A stretch of DNA of 64,000 nucleotides from NCBI RefSeq assembly GCF_000708755.2, contig NZ_JGVU02000002.1:992001-1056000 (forward strand), read 5' to 3'. Position numbers and translations under genes: made by a program. Under the pieces are notes generated by a model that saw only the letters and a program-made list of their open reading frames with translations, ran no database searches and was not told the origin of the DNA. Positions 1 to 9,126 of this stretch are shown here, piece by piece. This stretch comes from Metabacillus indicus LMG 22858 (GTDB lineage: Bacteria; Bacillota; Bacilli; Bacillales; Bacillaceae). Position 1 is the first letter of the stretch; every line of letters begins with the position of its first letter.

Positions 1-70
1 TAAGCCCGATTACGTTTACTCCGTCTTCGATTGCTTTAATCACAAGGAAATCATTTGTATTGTCTTTCAA
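1..70 (-). CDS. mtrB: TRAP, trp RNA-binding attenuation protein (5' part only)
   Basis: Only the first 23 codons lie in the window; the gene runs off the left edge. A TTG start follows a GGGGGTG ribosome site, and the peptide contains DFLVIKAIEDGVNVIGL, which matches the N-terminal beta strands of TRAP as I remember it. TRAP is an 11-mer ring that binds tryptophan and then GAG/UAG repeats in trp leader RNA. Its place just downstream of folE matches the mtrAB operon of B. subtilis. The start is inferred from the ribosome site and homology. Confidence 0.85.
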   Translation of the reverse strand, partial: MKDNTNDFLVIKAIEDGVNVIGL

Positions 71-100
71 GCAGGTTCACCCCCGTTTTTATGTAGTTGC

Positions 101-667
101 TTATTCTTTTATAAATGAAAGAACTTCGGCTCTGGCCGCAGGATCATTTGTAAAGACGCCTCTGACGGCTGATGTGATCGTTTTGCTGCCGGGCTTTTTG
201 ACGCCCCTCATTGTCATGCACATATGTTCTGCTTCCACGACAACCATAACGCCGTGCGGCTCCAGGGAATCGACAATGCTTTCTGCAATAGTTGATGTGA
301 TTCTCTCCTGCAGCTGAGGTCTTCTGCAAACGGCTTCAACTGCTCTTGCAAGCTTGCTCAGACCGGTTACTTTTCCGCCTTTAGGTATGTATGCTATATG
401 CGCTTTTCCGAAGAAAGGGACGAGATGATGCTCGCACATGGAGTGAAAAGGGATATCTTTTACTAAAACGAGCTCTTCATGATCCTCGCCGAACACCGTT
501 TTAAAATGTTCCTTTGGATCCTCATTAAGTCCTGAAAATACTTCCGCGTACATTTTTGCGACTCGTTTTGGAGTATCAAGCAGCCCTTCACGGTTTGGAT
601 CCTCACCTATTGCTTCAAGGATCAGCCTGACCGCCTCTTCGATCTGCTGTGTGTTGATTTGCCCCAT
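101..667 (-). CDS. folE: GTP cyclohydrolase I FolE (MtrA)
   Basis: 188 aa, the usual length of the bacterial type I enzyme. It converts GTP to 7,8-dihydroneopterin triphosphate, the first step of folate synthesis. Visible hallmarks are CEHHLVPF near residue 79 (zinc Cys and His), the GLSKLAR segment, a second zinc Cys in EHMCMTMRG, and RPQLQER. The ATG follows GGGAGG. The stop is 31 bp from the mtrB start, so the two are probably cotranscribed as mtrAB. The gene has its own candidate promoter and sits downstream of the hbs terminator. Confidence 0.97.
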   Translation of the reverse strand: MGQINTQQIEEAVRLILEAIGEDPNREGLLDTPKRVAKMYAEVFSGLNEDPKEHFKTVFGEDHEELVLVKDIPFHSMCEHHLVPFFGKAHIAYIPKGGKVTGLSKLARAVEAVCRRPQLQERITSTIAESIVDSLEPHGVMVVVEAEHMCMTMRGVKKPGSKTITSAVRGVFTNDPAARAEVLSFIKE

Positions 668-701
668 ACTTTTCCTCCCGGTAACAAGTTATTTGATACA
701 G

Positions 702-731
702 ATTCTAGCACAGGTGAAAGATTAAAAGCAA
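702..731 (-). promoter_or_regulatory. Candidate SigA promoter of folE-mtrB
   Basis: On the minus strand there is TTGCTT, an 18-bp spacer, then TAGAAT preceded by TGC, which makes an extended -10. It lies about 35 bp upstream of the folE start codon, between that gene and the hbs terminator. Inference from consensus only. Confidence 0.5.
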
Positions 732-803
732 AGAATGATGCACGCCCGCTCTGTCAGAATGAACTTCATGCAGGCTTCTTCATCTTTCTCAGCACAAAGG
801 AAA

Positions 804-822
804 AGCCCCTATAAAAGGGGCT
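804..822 (-). terminator. Rho-independent terminator of hbs
   Basis: A 7-bp stem (AGCCCCT/AGGGGCT) with a 5-nt loop, followed on the minus strand by TTTCCTTT. It lies about 50 bp past the hbs stop codon and separates hbs from folE. Confidence 0.85.
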
Positions 823-872
823 GTCCATTTGTTGTGTATGTATTTTATGCATCATACACGGGTAAGAGCACA

Positions 873-1151
873 TTATTTACCGGCTACAGCATCTTTAAGA
901 GCTTTACCTGGTTTGAACGCAGGCACTTTGCTTGCTGCGATTTCGATTTCTTCTCCAGTTTGCGGGTTGCGTCCTTTACGAGCCGCGCGCTCACGTACTT
1001 CGAAGTTACCAAAACCGATCAATTGTACTTTATCACCGTTTTTAAGTGCATCCAAAAGTGTATCGAAAACAGCATCAACCGCTTTCGTTGCATCTTTCTT
1101 AGACAGTTCGCTAGCTTCTGCTACCGCGTTGATTAGTTCTGTTTTATTCAT
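873..1151 (-). CDS. hbs: Histone-like nucleoid protein HBsu
   Basis: 92 aa, the standard HU length. HU is an abundant dimeric DNA-bending protein that compacts the nucleoid. The sequence starts [12 protein letters not shown] and carries the HU signature [18 protein letters not shown] and the beta-arm segment TGEEIEI. An open frame continues upstream for 40 codons, but the ATG chosen here sits 7 nt behind a near-perfect GGGAGGAGGTGA site and gives the conserved N-terminus. Monocistronic between a strong promoter and a terminator, in the same place as in B. subtilis. Confidence 0.97.
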   Translation of the reverse strand: MNKTELINAVAEASELSKKDATKAVDAVFDTLLDALKNGDKVQLIGFGNFEVRERAARKGRNPQTGEEIEIAASKVPAFKPGKALKDAVAGK

Positions 1152-1275
1152 GCCTTTCACCTCCTCCCAAAGTTTGTTGTCAGATTCAGCATAAATCCAT
1201 TCTGTTAAATTCATTTCTTCACAGATTCTGCGGAATCTATACATGATAGAAACGCATTTTACTGTGAACACGCTA

Positions 1276-1304
1276 ATCTTATCCGATTAACGCCTGAAAT
1301 TCAA
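1276..1304 (-). promoter_or_regulatory. SigA-type promoter of hbs
   Basis: Minus strand TTGAAT, a 17-bp spacer, then TAAGAT. Transcription would begin near 1269 and leave a ~118-nt leader before the hbs start codon. Confidence 0.7.
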
Positions 1305-1641
1305 TGTTTTTCCGCATGAATAGTGGGTTTCAAGGAAGATTGCACCAATGCAGAAAATAATTTCTGATAGTAGATTAACACATCAGGTTTCGCTAAGCAA
1401 GGAGAAACCTCAAGAAAACCTTTATAAATCAGGCATTGAGGCCTCCCCAGGCGAACGTGCATTCTTGCCGGGACTCTATTTTACAAAAAAATGATGGGAG
1501 AAGCAAATACTATTTTAAAATATGTAACAACATACGCCGAACATGATTGTATATAAGGGGGTACGAAAGCGAATATTTTACTGAAATACATTTTTGTAAC
1601 GTGTTTGTCATCTGGCTGAAAACTATTATTAAAGACAAAAA
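1305..1641. other. Intergenic stretch between hbs promoter and spoIVA terminator
   Basis: About 340 bases without a supportable gene. The one open frame here (61 codons) reads through the spoIVA terminator and has no ribosome site, so I do not call it. I see no structured RNA. Confidence 0.5.
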
Positions 1642-1664
1642 GACAGCCACCGAAAGTGGCCGTC
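1642..1664 (-). terminator. Rho-independent terminator of spoIVA
   Basis: A 9-bp stem (GACGGCCAC/GTGGCTGTC with one G-U pair) and a 5-nt loop, followed on the minus strand by TCTTTTTGTCTTT, 14 bp past the spoIVA stop. Confidence 0.85.
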
Positions 1665-1677
1665 ATTTTGGTTGAGC

Positions 1678-3156
1678 TTATAGGATAATCGCGATTAAAC
1701 CGCCTGATCCCTCGTTAATGATGCGTTCAAGCGTCTCTTTAAGTTTGTATCTTGCATTCTCAGGCATGAGTGACAGCTTCGCCTGAATGCCTTCTCTTAC
1801 AATTGAGCTCAGGCTGCGGCCGAAGATATCTGAGTTCCAGATTGACAGCGGATTATCTTCGAAGTCCTGCATTAAGTACCGGACTAATTCCTCACTCTGC
1901 TTCTCTGTACCGATAATCGGCGCAAATTCAGACTCAACATCCACCTTGATCATATGGATAGAAGGAGCAACTGCTTTCAGGCGCACTCCAAACCTTGCAC
2001 CCTGTCTGATGATTTCAGGCTCATCAAGGCTCATGTCGCTGAGAGCCGGTGCAGCAATGCCGTAGCCGGTCTGCTTTACCATTCTAAGGGCATCTGCGAC
2101 TTGGTCGTATTCAGCTTTTGCATAGGCAAAATCCTGCATGAGCTGAAGGAGGTGATCCTTCCCTCTTATCTCAACACCTACGACTTCTTTTAAAATCTGA
2201 TCATATAAATCATCCGGAGCATAGAGGTCAATTTCGGCAATTCCCTGACCCATCTCAATTCCGGCAAGGCTTGCACGGTCGATAAAGTCGTATTCACTGA
2301 AATAGCCGACGACTCTGTCCACATCTCTCAGTCTTTTAATATCCTGAACGGTATCTTTTACAGCTTCCTGGTAGCTTTCGCGCAGCCAGTGGTTGTCGCG
2401 CAGAACCATTACCCAGCTCGGGAGATTGACATTAACCTCTAGCACAGGGAATTCATATAGCGCTTCGCGGAGGACGTTCATGACATCTGTTTCGCGAATG
2501 CTCTCCACACTCATTGCGAGGACAGGAATATCATACTTTTCACTGAGCTGTCTCCGGAGCGTCTCAGATTCAGGATGATACGGCTGGACCGTGTTGATAA
2601 TCATGATGAACGGTTTGCCAACTTCTTTCAGCTCTTCAATCACGCGCTCTTCTGCTTCTACATAATCTCTTCTTGGAATTTCTCCAATTGAACCGTCTGT
2701 TGTAATGACGACGCCAATTGTGGAGTGCTCCTGAATCACTTTTCTTGTTCCGATTTCAGCTGCTTCATGAAACGGAATCGGTTCTTCGTACCAAGGCGTA
2801 TTGATCATTCTCGGGCCGTTTTCATCTTCATATCCTTTTGCTCCCGGAACCGTGTACCCGACACAGTCCACCAGTCTGATATTAACGTCAAGCCCCTCTT
2901 CAACATGAATCGATACTGCTTGATTAGGGACAAATTTAGGCTCTGTTGTCATGATGGTTTTGCCTGCAGCACTTTGCGGCAGCTCATCCTGCGCGCGTGC
3001 CCGGTCAGACTCGTTATCAATATTCGGAAGCACAACCTGCTCCATGAATTTTTTGATAAATGTAGATTTGCCTGTTCTTACTGCTCCTACTACTCCAAGA
3101 TAAATATCGCCGCCTGTGCGCTCTGCGATATCTTTGAAAATATCTACCTTTTCCAA
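1678..3156 (-). CDS. spoIVA: Stage IV sporulation protein A, spore coat basement ATPase
   Basis: 492 aa, the B. subtilis length. SpoIVA is made in the mother cell, is anchored to the forespore by SpoVM and polymerises on ATP hydrolysis to form the coat basement layer; it is also needed for cortex assembly. Visible: a Walker A motif (GAVRTGKST) with Lys at residue 30, a Walker B-like LVDCVG, and the hydrophobic C-terminus GGLIAIIL. The start codon is TTG, preceded by GGGAGGGG; it gives the conserved MEKVDIFKDIAERTG. Monocistronic, with a SigE-like promoter upstream. Confidence 0.98.
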   Translation of the reverse strand: MEKVDIFKDIAERTGGDIYLGVVGAVRTGKSTFIKKFMEQVVLPNIDNESDRARAQDELPQSAAGKTIMTTEPKFVPNQAVSIHVEEGLDVNIRLVDCVGYTVPGAKGYEDENGPRMINTPWYEEPIPFHEAAEIGTRKVIQEHSTIGVVITTDGSIGEIPRRDYVEAEERVIEELKEVGKPFIMIINTVQPYHPESETLRRQLSEKYDIPVLAMSVESIRETDVMNVLREALYEFPVLEVNVNLPSWVMVLRDNHWLRESYQEAVKDTVQDIKRLRDVDRVVGYFSEYDFIDRASLAGIEMGQGIAEIDLYAPDDLYDQILKEVVGVEIRGKDHLLQLMQDFAYAKAEYDQVADALRMVKQTGYGIAAPALSDMSLDEPEIIRQGARFGVRLKAVAPSIHMIKVDVESEFAPIIGTEKQSEELVRYLMQDFEDNPLSIWNSDIFGRSLSSIVREGIQAKLSLMPENARYKLKETLERIINEGSGGLIAIIL

Positions 3157-3225
3157 GTGATCCCCTCCCGATCATAGGCTTCTTGGGTTATTGACCGTCT
3201 GCTTTTTCGTGTTTAGGACACTATA

Positions 3226-3255
3226 TATTTATGACGTTGTCCTATTTCTTTATGA
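3226..3255 (-). promoter_or_regulatory. Possible SigE promoter of spoIVA
   Basis: Minus strand TCATAAA, a 15-bp spacer, then CATAAATA. This resembles mother-cell SigE elements (CATAnAnT at -10). spoIVA is a known SigE gene in B. subtilis, but the -35 match here is only fair. Confidence 0.4.
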
Positions 3256-3313
3256 CAGTGATCTGAAATTTTTTTCTTGGTTCATTTTATGAACAGGTTT
3301 TTTATAAATGAAA

Positions 3314-3351
3314 AACCCTTCTTTCAGAGTTTATTTCCCGAAAGAAGGGTT
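3314..3351 (-). terminator. Rho-independent terminator of yphF
   Basis: A 12-bp perfect stem (AACCCTTCTTTC/GAAAGAAGGGTT), then TTTTTCATTT on the minus strand, just past the yphF stop. Confidence 0.85.
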
Positions 3352-3357
3352 CATGAC

Positions 3358-4077
3358 TTAATTATTCAAAAAGACAGGTTCATTTTTTTCATTAACGGTA
3401 TATGGCAATGAAAAAGCAGGAACAAATGGAGAATCCTTCACAAGGACATTGCGGATATCTTCTCCAGCTTTATATGCTTCCTTACCTTCGTTCAGCTTTT
3501 TGTACAGGTCAATCCGGTAATCGGCATATACTTCGCCTTTATTGTCAATCACAAACGGCAGTGACTCTCCCGAGTATGGGCTGACAGCTTGAGGGGCTTC
3601 TTTGTAGCCGAGTTTCTTATAGTCAAGAGTGAACACGTTTTCAGCGACTACATCCTTATATGGAGGATATCCGTTTGAAGCTTTATACACATTCAGCCTT
3701 GTTTTAATATCCCGGATTGTCTCTGACATTCGGAGATCTATCAGCTTAACAGTCGGATTATCCTCTACATCAACAAGCACATATAAGTACACGCCGCCGT
3801 TTTCATAAGAAGTTCCCGGCGGTTCAGCCATATATTTGGGAGCAATCTGGCTGAAGTCTACAGGGTATTTTTGATAGACAGGCGTTTTCATATCACGCGT
3901 TTTGATGGGAAGAAGGCCTCCTGAATCTTCTCTGAACCGGTCGACTGAATTCTGTACGGCCGCAATCTGATCCTCGTATGGGATCTGATTCTGATTCAGC
4001 TGATCCTCAGGGTAAAGACAGCCGGATAATAGCATAAGCATGGTAAAAACGGTTGCAAAAATAACAGGCTTTTTCAT
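3358..4077 (-). CDS. yphF: YphF-like lipoprotein
   Basis: 239 aa. The N-terminus has a short basic start, a hydrophobic core and a lipobox LSGC with Cys at residue 20, so the mature protein is probably lipid-anchored outside the membrane. The rest is hydrophilic and matches no domain I recognise. Its place between spoIVA and yphE matches B. subtilis YphF, whose function is unknown. The start follows AAGGAAG. It lies 28 bp after yphE and probably shares its transcript. Confidence 0.85.
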   Translation of the reverse strand: MKKPVIFATVFTMLMLLSGCLYPEDQLNQNQIPYEDQIAAVQNSVDRFREDSGGLLPIKTRDMKTPVYQKYPVDFSQIAPKYMAEPPGTSYENGGVYLYVLVDVEDNPTVKLIDLRMSETIRDIKTRLNVYKASNGYPPYKDVVAENVFTLDYKKLGYKEAPQAVSPYSGESLPFVIDNKGEVYADYRIDLYKKLNEGKEAYKAGEDIRNVLVKDSPFVPAFSLPYTVNEKNEPVFLNN

Positions 4078-4105
4078 GAAAATCTTCCTTTATGTAGTGA
4101 ATTCC

Positions 4106-4306
4106 TTATTCATTAACGGGGCCGCTGAACACAACAAAAAAGATCAGAAGTCCTGCAAGAATCATAAAAAAGTAGGCAATTGCGGCAAATGTGCCTTTTA
4201 AAAACCCTTTCATTTTAAATCTGCTTAAATAGATTGCGAGAATCGCGATAAACATAAATCCCATCGATGCAAGCGCAATCCACATTTTCATTAACGCTGG
4301 ACTCAT
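4106..4306 (-). CDS. yphE: YphE-like small membrane protein (DUF2768)
   Basis: 66 aa with two membrane segments (about residues 8-26 and 38-60) joined by a short basic loop (SRFKMKG). It matches the DUF2768/YphE family by sequence and position. Function unknown. The start codon follows GGGAGG with a rather long spacing of 10 nt. First gene of a likely yphE-yphF unit. Confidence 0.85.
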   Translation of the reverse strand: MSPALMKMWIALASMGFMFIAILAIYLSRFKMKGFLKGTFAAIAYFFMILAGLLIFFVVFSGPVNE

Positions 4307-4338
4307 TTCTGGTTTTACCTCCCTATCGTTTCGAACAT

Positions 4339-4344
4339 ATTATA
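4339..4344 (-). promoter_or_regulatory. Extended -10 promoter element upstream of yphE
   Basis: Minus strand TGCTATAAT, a consensus extended -10. No good -35 lies 17 bp upstream. It sits about 33 bp before the yphE start codon. Confidence 0.5.
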
Positions 4345-4436
4345 GCATATATTTCAAAAAGCGGAATTGCCTGGTTCAATGGCGAATGTTTTAACTTGAT
4401 TCATTCAGCCTTCCCTCTTGATCAGAACGCAAAAAA

Positions 4437-4469
4437 ACCGAAGTAAAGAGGGGGCAGCTCTACTTCGGT
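4437..4469 (-). terminator. Rho-independent terminator 265 nt beyond gpsA
   Basis: A 9-bp stem (ACCGAAGTA/TACTTCGGT) with extra inner pairing, followed on the minus strand by seven T. The nearest upstream minus-strand gene is gpsA. Confidence 0.85.
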
Positions 4470-4734
4470 CATGCGTTTGCACCTGACTAATCGGTACCCA
4501 TTGTTTAGAACAACTCATGATTTACTACGATGCATTTTATGCGAATATCAGAGCATTTGCATCCTCTAATGCCTAATTTCACTGAGAAATTCGCCAGAAA
4601 GGATACGTAAGTATACAGTTCAATGCTTTCATGTTTCACGTAATTGCACCTAGTGGTCCGTTTTCATGAGGTTGATGAATAGGCTTCACAAACTCAAGGT
4701 ATAGTATGCAGCCCCAAACCCATGTGCCACAAGG
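4470..4734 (-). other. Unexplained 265-nt stretch between gpsA stop and its terminator
   Basis: There is no open frame with a convincing ribosome site on either strand. The minus strand contains GCATACTATAC about 30 bp past the gpsA stop, which resembles a sporulation-sigma -10, but no fitting -35 was found. It is either a long 3' UTR or a small RNA ending at the strong terminator. Confidence 0.4.
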
Positions 4735-5769
4735 TCAGCAGCGATTTTCGCTGATATTCACAAGATCTTCCATTTCATGTGTTTTCACTCTCGCCATCAG
4801 CGAGTCCACAGCGTCCTTCACTTCTATCCCGTTAAAAAGAACGGCGTAGAGAGCTTCTGTGATCGGCATTTTCACATCAAATTTTTGAGCGAGCTGGTAA
4901 GCCGCTTTTGTTGTGCGCACGCCTTCAACGACCATGCCCATGTTTTCAAGAACATCTTCAAGCTTCTGGCCTTTTCCGAGAAGATTCCCCGCTCTCCAGT
5001 TTCGTGAATGAACGCTTGTACATGTTACGATCAGATCCCCGATTCCTGTCAGTCCTGAAAACGTAAGCGGATTGCCTCCCATGATGCTTCCGAGGCGGGC
5101 GATCTCAGCAAGTCCTCTAGTGATAAGAGCCGCTTTTGCGTTGTCCCCATATCCAAGGCCGTCTGTAATGCCTGCTGCAAGAGCAATAATATTTTTAAGC
5201 GCACCGCCGATTTCCACCCCGATGACATCAGGGTTCGTGTACACTCTGAAATGCTGATTCATAAACAGGTCCTGAACAAGCTCGGCAGCTGCAAGGTTAT
5301 CAGATGAAGATGTGACAGTAGTCGGCTGCCTTAGCCCTACTTCTTCAGCATGACTTGGCCCGGACAGAACGACGACGTCCTGAAGGAGTTCTTCAGGAAC
5401 TTCCTCTTTAATGATCTCAGAAATGCGCAGAAGACTGTCAGGCTCTATCCCTTTGCTTACGTGCACGATTGTCAGCTTATGGCTGATTACTTTAATGACA
5501 TCCTGAAGAACTTCCCGTATGGCTTTAGTAGGAACAGCGAGAACGGCAATCTGCACATCCTGCAGGGTTTTTCTTAAATCAGTGCAGCCCTTGATGTTAT
5601 CTGAAAGCTCTATATCAGGGAGATACTTTTGATTTTTATGCGTTTCATTAATTTCCTGAATTAATTCCTTGCGGTGACCCCATAATCTTACTTCGTGCTG
5701 ATTATCTGCGAGAACAAGGCTTAAAGCAGTGCCCCAGCTTCCCGCGCCAAGAACGGCAATTCGCTGCAT
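4735..5769 (-). CDS. gpsA: NAD(P)H-dependent glycerol-3-phosphate dehydrogenase
   Basis: 344 aa. It reduces dihydroxyacetone phosphate to sn-glycerol 3-phosphate for phospholipid synthesis. Visible: the N-terminal Rossmann motif GAGSWG, VSKGIEPDSLLR, LSGPSHAEEV, catalytic-region GGALKNIIALAAGI and NWRAGNLLGKG. Two ATGs compete, at 5775 and 5769; the second has better spacing (7 nt) from GAGGTG, while the first nearly touches that site. It lies 15 bp after der, and the two form an operon as in B. subtilis. Confidence 0.97.
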   Translation of the reverse strand: MQRIAVLGAGSWGTALSLVLADNQHEVRLWGHRKELIQEINETHKNQKYLPDIELSDNIKGCTDLRKTLQDVQIAVLAVPTKAIREVLQDVIKVISHKLTIVHVSKGIEPDSLLRISEIIKEEVPEELLQDVVVLSGPSHAEEVGLRQPTTVTSSSDNLAAAELVQDLFMNQHFRVYTNPDVIGVEIGGALKNIIALAAGITDGLGYGDNAKAALITRGLAEIARLGSIMGGNPLTFSGLTGIGDLIVTCTSVHSRNWRAGNLLGKGQKLEDVLENMGMVVEGVRTTKAAYQLAQKFDVKMPITEALYAVLFNGIEVKDAVDSLMARVKTHEMEDLVNISENRC

Positions 5770-5784
5770 CTTCATTCACCTCTA

Positions 5785-7095
5785 TTATTTTCTGGCCCGT
5801 GAAAAGATCTTGATCGGCGTGCCTTCAAATCCAAATGCATCCCTGATGCGGTTCTGAAGGAAGCGCTCATATGAGAAATGCATCAATTCGGGTTCATTGA
5901 CAAAAATAGCAAACGCAGGCGGCTTAACTGCAACCTGTGTAGCGTAGTAAATTTTCAGTCGTTTGCCTTTGTCTGTCGGCGCCGGATTCATGGCGACTGC
6001 ATCCATGATGACATCGTTCAATACAGTGGTCTGAACGCGCAGAGCGTGGTTTTCACTTGCACGCACAATTTGCGGAAGCAATGTATGAATGCGGCGTGTC
6101 GTTTTTGCCGAAAGAAAAACAATCGGAGCATAATCAAGGAACTGGAAGTGGTCTCTGATCTTCACTTCAAAGTCCTTCATCGTTTTTTCATCCTTCTCTA
6201 CAGCATCCCATTTGTTTACTACAATGACAACTGCACGGCCTGCTTCATGGGCATAGCCTGCAATGCGTTTATCCTGCTCAATAATGCCCTCTTCCCCGTC
6301 AATGACGACAAGAACAACATCTGAGCGGTCAATGGCCTTAAGGGCACGCAGCACGCTGTATTTTTCCGTTGATTCGTATACTTTCCCTTTTTTCCTCATA
6401 CCAGCCGTATCGATGATCACGAAGTCCTGTCCTTCGTAGCGGTAGCTTGTATCGACCGCATCACGTGTAGTGCCGGCAATGTTGCTGACGATTACGCGCT
6501 CTTCACCAAGCAGGGCATTAACAAGGGAAGATTTCCCGACATTCGGGCGACCGATAAGGGAGAACTTAATGGTTTCCTCATCATATTCCTCTGTAATAAG
6601 GTTCTTGAAATGCTCTGCCACAGCATCAAGCAAATCACCGAGGCCCAGGCCGTGGGAGCCTGAGATCGGAAACGGCTCGCCGAATCCCAGCGCATAAAAG
6701 TCATAAACACTCGCTCTCATATCAGGGTTATCGACTTTGTTTACAGCCAGAACGACAGGCTTTTTGCTGCGGTAAAGAATCTTTGCGACTTCTTCATCTG
6801 CAGCTGTGACACCTTCACGGCCGTTCGTCATAAAGATGATGACGTCAGCTTCATCAATCGCGATTTCCGCCTGCTGGCGGATCTGTGCGAGAAACGGTTC
6901 GTCGCCGATGTCAATACCGCCTGTATCAATCACATTAAACTGGTAGTTCAGCCATTCTCCTGAACTGTAAATTCTGTCACGTGTTACTCCTGGGATGTCT
7001 TCAACGATAGATACACGTTCACCGACAATCCGGTTAAAAATTGTTGATTTGCCGACGTTTGGGCGTCCAACAATTGCAATTACGGGTTTAGCCAT
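5785..7095 (-). CDS. der: GTPase Der (EngA), ribosome assembly
   Basis: 436 aa, the same as B. subtilis. Two tandem GTPase domains are visible, each with GRPNVGKS: at residues 8-16 and about 181-189, with DTGG/DTAG, NKVD and NKWD motifs. A C-terminal KH-like domain ends KIFSRARK. Der acts in maturation of the 50S subunit. The start sits at the highly conserved [10 protein letters not shown]. Confidence 0.98.
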   Translation of the reverse strand: MAKPVIAIVGRPNVGKSTIFNRIVGERVSIVEDIPGVTRDRIYSSGEWLNYQFNVIDTGGIDIGDEPFLAQIRQQAEIAIDEADVIIFMTNGREGVTAADEEVAKILYRSKKPVVLAVNKVDNPDMRASVYDFYALGFGEPFPISGSHGLGLGDLLDAVAEHFKNLITEEYDEETIKFSLIGRPNVGKSSLVNALLGEERVIVSNIAGTTRDAVDTSYRYEGQDFVIIDTAGMRKKGKVYESTEKYSVLRALKAIDRSDVVLVVIDGEEGIIEQDKRIAGYAHEAGRAVVIVVNKWDAVEKDEKTMKDFEVKIRDHFQFLDYAPIVFLSAKTTRRIHTLLPQIVRASENHALRVQTTVLNDVIMDAVAMNPAPTDKGKRLKIYYATQVAVKPPAFAIFVNEPELMHFSYERFLQNRIRDAFGFEGTPIKIFSRARK

Positions 7096-7255
7096 AGCGA
7101 TCTTTCCTTTCAGCTTACAATTTACGTATTTATGTTAAACAGGCAGCATCAGTCTCATTTTCTGTACAATAAGCTTTTTCAAAAAACTCAGGCTGTACAT
7201 TTGCAGCCTTTCTGACCATGATAACAAGACTCAGGGAAGAGCCTTCATGAAAGAA

Positions 7256-7277
7256 ACCCTTCTCTTTTAGGAAGGGC
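7256..7277 (-). terminator. Weak terminator after the YIEGIA gene pair
   Basis: A 7-bp stem GCCCTTC/GAAGGGT (one G-U pair), 8-nt loop, then TTCTTTC on the minus strand. It lies 42 bp past the stop of the 63-aa gene. Confidence 0.55.
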
Positions 7278-7318
7278 TTAACTTTTATATATTAGCAGAG
7301 ATTAGCATGTTGTACAAC

Positions 7319-7510
7319 TCAATGCTTGACAATTATGTAAAGATCCTCGCCGATTCCATGGGCAATGCCATCCAGGATGGCTTCAAGATTCTTTGCGAAA
7401 AAATCCATTTCTTCCTTGTCCTTCACAATAAAGACAGCCGTCCCTCCTGCTACCTTCGCCGGGTTGGTCGTCACTGCAGCGAGTATATACTTTTCAAGAG
7501 CTGTGTTCAC
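7319..7510 (-). CDS. Small capping-complex subunit paired with YIEGIA protein
   Basis: 63 aa, soluble, no signal peptide. It matches the small conserved partner usually encoded after YIEGIA-family (YphB) genes, which databases call a capping complex subunit. The GTG start overlaps the stop of the upstream gene (GTGA), so translation is coupled. Its biochemical role is unknown to me. Confidence 0.75.
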   Translation of the reverse strand: MNTALEKYILAAVTTNPAKVAGGTAVFIVKDKEEMDFFAKNLEAILDGIAHGIGEDLYIIVKH

Positions 7511-8403
7511 TTGACCGACCTGCCTTCTTTATTTGCTTTTGATTCACTTGGCATGCGAATGGCATTTTCAAGGGTAGGAACTTCGCCTATCACGGTTTTT
7601 GCAAGATCTTTGTCTCCGCCCTGGGGAAGAACAAAAACACCAAGACGGCCGTCATCAAGGTCTCTTTTTGCCAGCGGAACAAGGGAAGGCTCTCCTGAAT
7701 CGCGATGAACGCCGAGGGCTGTAGACACATCATGAAGGATTGCCTGCCTCTGACCCAGATTGGCGATTGTATTTCTGGCGTTGTAATTTTTTGGAGTCAG
7801 CACAAAGCCCATGCCGTATTTCAATACAGCTTCCTGTTTGTCTGGAACCCCGATGTTCATAATATAAATATTATCCACATAAAGTCCGGCCCCTTCAAAA
7901 TGGGGCGCTACATATTCGATGTCCACGATATCTTTAATCTTGCTTCCCGCCATCAATTTTTTCGACACGAGCAGGCAAATGACGCCTGATGCAAGTGCAG
8001 CCCAAACATTCAGCGCCAAATAGACAAGCGTAACAACTAAAGATGTAAAGATCACGAGATAATTGCGGCTTTCAAAGGCGACGGCAATTCCTTCAATATA
8101 AGTAGCCCCGCGGGGCACAAGTTCATAGCCGTCAAGCTCTGTTAATGTATTGCGCTCCATGTTTCTTACTTCCCTGAACTGTGAAGCTGCAAGGGTTAAA
8201 AACGTGATGGCTGTAAATTCTTCTTCCATGATTGCCGGAATCGCGATTGTGCCAAGGCCGGCCGCTATGACTCCAAGCGCCACATGAATGATTTTCCCGT
8301 GAAGATAGGTGGGATACTGCCTGTAATCAGTCCGAAGCATATAAAGTCTTGTAAAAACCCCAAATGCTACACCAAAAATGATCGGTAACGTATATTCATT
8401 CAT
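7507..8403 (-). CDS. yphB: YIEGIA-family membrane protein (YphB)
   Basis: 298 aa. It has several hydrophobic segments in the N-terminal two thirds and carries the name-giving motif ATYIEGIAVAFESRNY near residue 103. The C-terminal part (about residue 170 on) is soluble and ends in a basic tail. It starts 2 bp past the seaA stop and overlaps the next gene by 4 bp, so the three form a tight unit. The family is conserved in endospore formers; the function is not established. Confidence 0.85.
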   Translation of the reverse strand: MNEYTLPIIFGVAFGVFTRLYMLRTDYRQYPTYLHGKIIHVALGVIAAGLGTIAIPAIMEEEFTAITFLTLAASQFREVRNMERNTLTELDGYELVPRGATYIEGIAVAFESRNYLVIFTSLVVTLVYLALNVWAALASGVICLLVSKKLMAGSKIKDIVDIEYVAPHFEGAGLYVDNIYIMNIGVPDKQEAVLKYGMGFVLTPKNYNARNTIANLGQRQAILHDVSTALGVHRDSGEPSLVPLAKRDLDDGRLGVFVLPQGGDKDLAKTVIGEVPTLENAIRMPSESKANKEGRSVK

Positions 8404-8404
8404 C

Positions 8405-8998
8405 CTATGCCTGCTTCCCCCTTGCTGCTTTTTGCAGAGTTTGATTCAAGGCAGCCATTGCCGCTTCCACGCCGGTCCACGTGCAGACAGCGAGAAGACT
8501 GACAGCCGCCATATTCATGTAGTCATAGGATCCGATGGCAAGGCCGCTGTAAAACCTGCTTAAGATCCCATAAAACAGGACATCTCCATGGGCTATTGCA
8601 ACAAATAAGAAGCCTAAACGTTCATGGATACTTTTCCCAAGATAAATCGCTAATATACTTAAAAGACCCGTAACGACATAAAACCTGTCGACCGCAAACC
8701 AGACCGGATCAAACAGTTCCACTAAATGAACAGCTGCATAGGCTGCCGACATCGTCATCACTGACAGAAAAGAATAGAGCTTTCTGGGTGACTTCGAGAT
8801 AAGATAATACCCCGTCAGCAAGGTCAGAACAAACGGCACACTGACCGTAAATGGATAGACCTGTGCCGTCATCTCTCCTGTTATGATGAATGTCAGCAGC
8901 AAAAAGGAAAGAAAGGTTCGCTTTGCAGATTTTTTCATTAAAAACACCGCTATAATCCATGCTCCCCACAAAATCCAATAGTAAAATACGTTCTCCAC
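8405..8998 (-). CDS. seaA: Spore envelope assembly membrane protein SeaA (YphA)
   Basis: 197 aa with about six hydrophobic segments. It corresponds to B. subtilis YphA, renamed SeaA for a role in spore envelope assembly. Two GTG starts are possible. The one at 8998 is preferred because AGGAGTGA lies at proper spacing, whereas the upstream GTG (9007) directly abuts that site. First gene of a unit with yphB and the 63-aa gene. Confidence 0.8.
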   Translation of the reverse strand: MENVFYYWILWGAWIIAVFLMKKSAKRTFLSFLLLTFIITGEMTAQVYPFTVSVPFVLTLLTGYYLISKSPRKLYSFLSVMTMSAAYAAVHLVELFDPVWFAVDRFYVVTGLLSILAIYLGKSIHERLGFLFVAIAHGDVLFYGILSRFYSGLAIGSYDYMNMAAVSLLAVCTWTGVEAAMAALNQTLQKAARGKQA

Positions 8999-9126
8999 TC
9001 TTCTCACTCCTATTTCTACCAGTATGGCTGCATTTTTACCTCTTTAATCCAAATTACCGGCAAAAATTTTGCTGATGAAGCAAGCGGCATTGAGTCATAC
9101 TAAGCCATAAAAGGAGGGAAAAACAC

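Noticed and set aside
735-1194. Plus-strand frames opposite hbs
   Set aside because: Antisense shadows of a highly conserved gene with no ribosome site.
1481-1666. 61-aa frame downstream of spoIVA
   Set aside because: Runs through the spoIVA terminator hairpin, has no ribosome site and no recognisable sequence.
4690-4734. Possible sporulation-sigma promoter with GCATACTATAC downstream of gpsA
   Set aside because: The -10 fits SigG, but no matching -35 exists at 16-18 bp.
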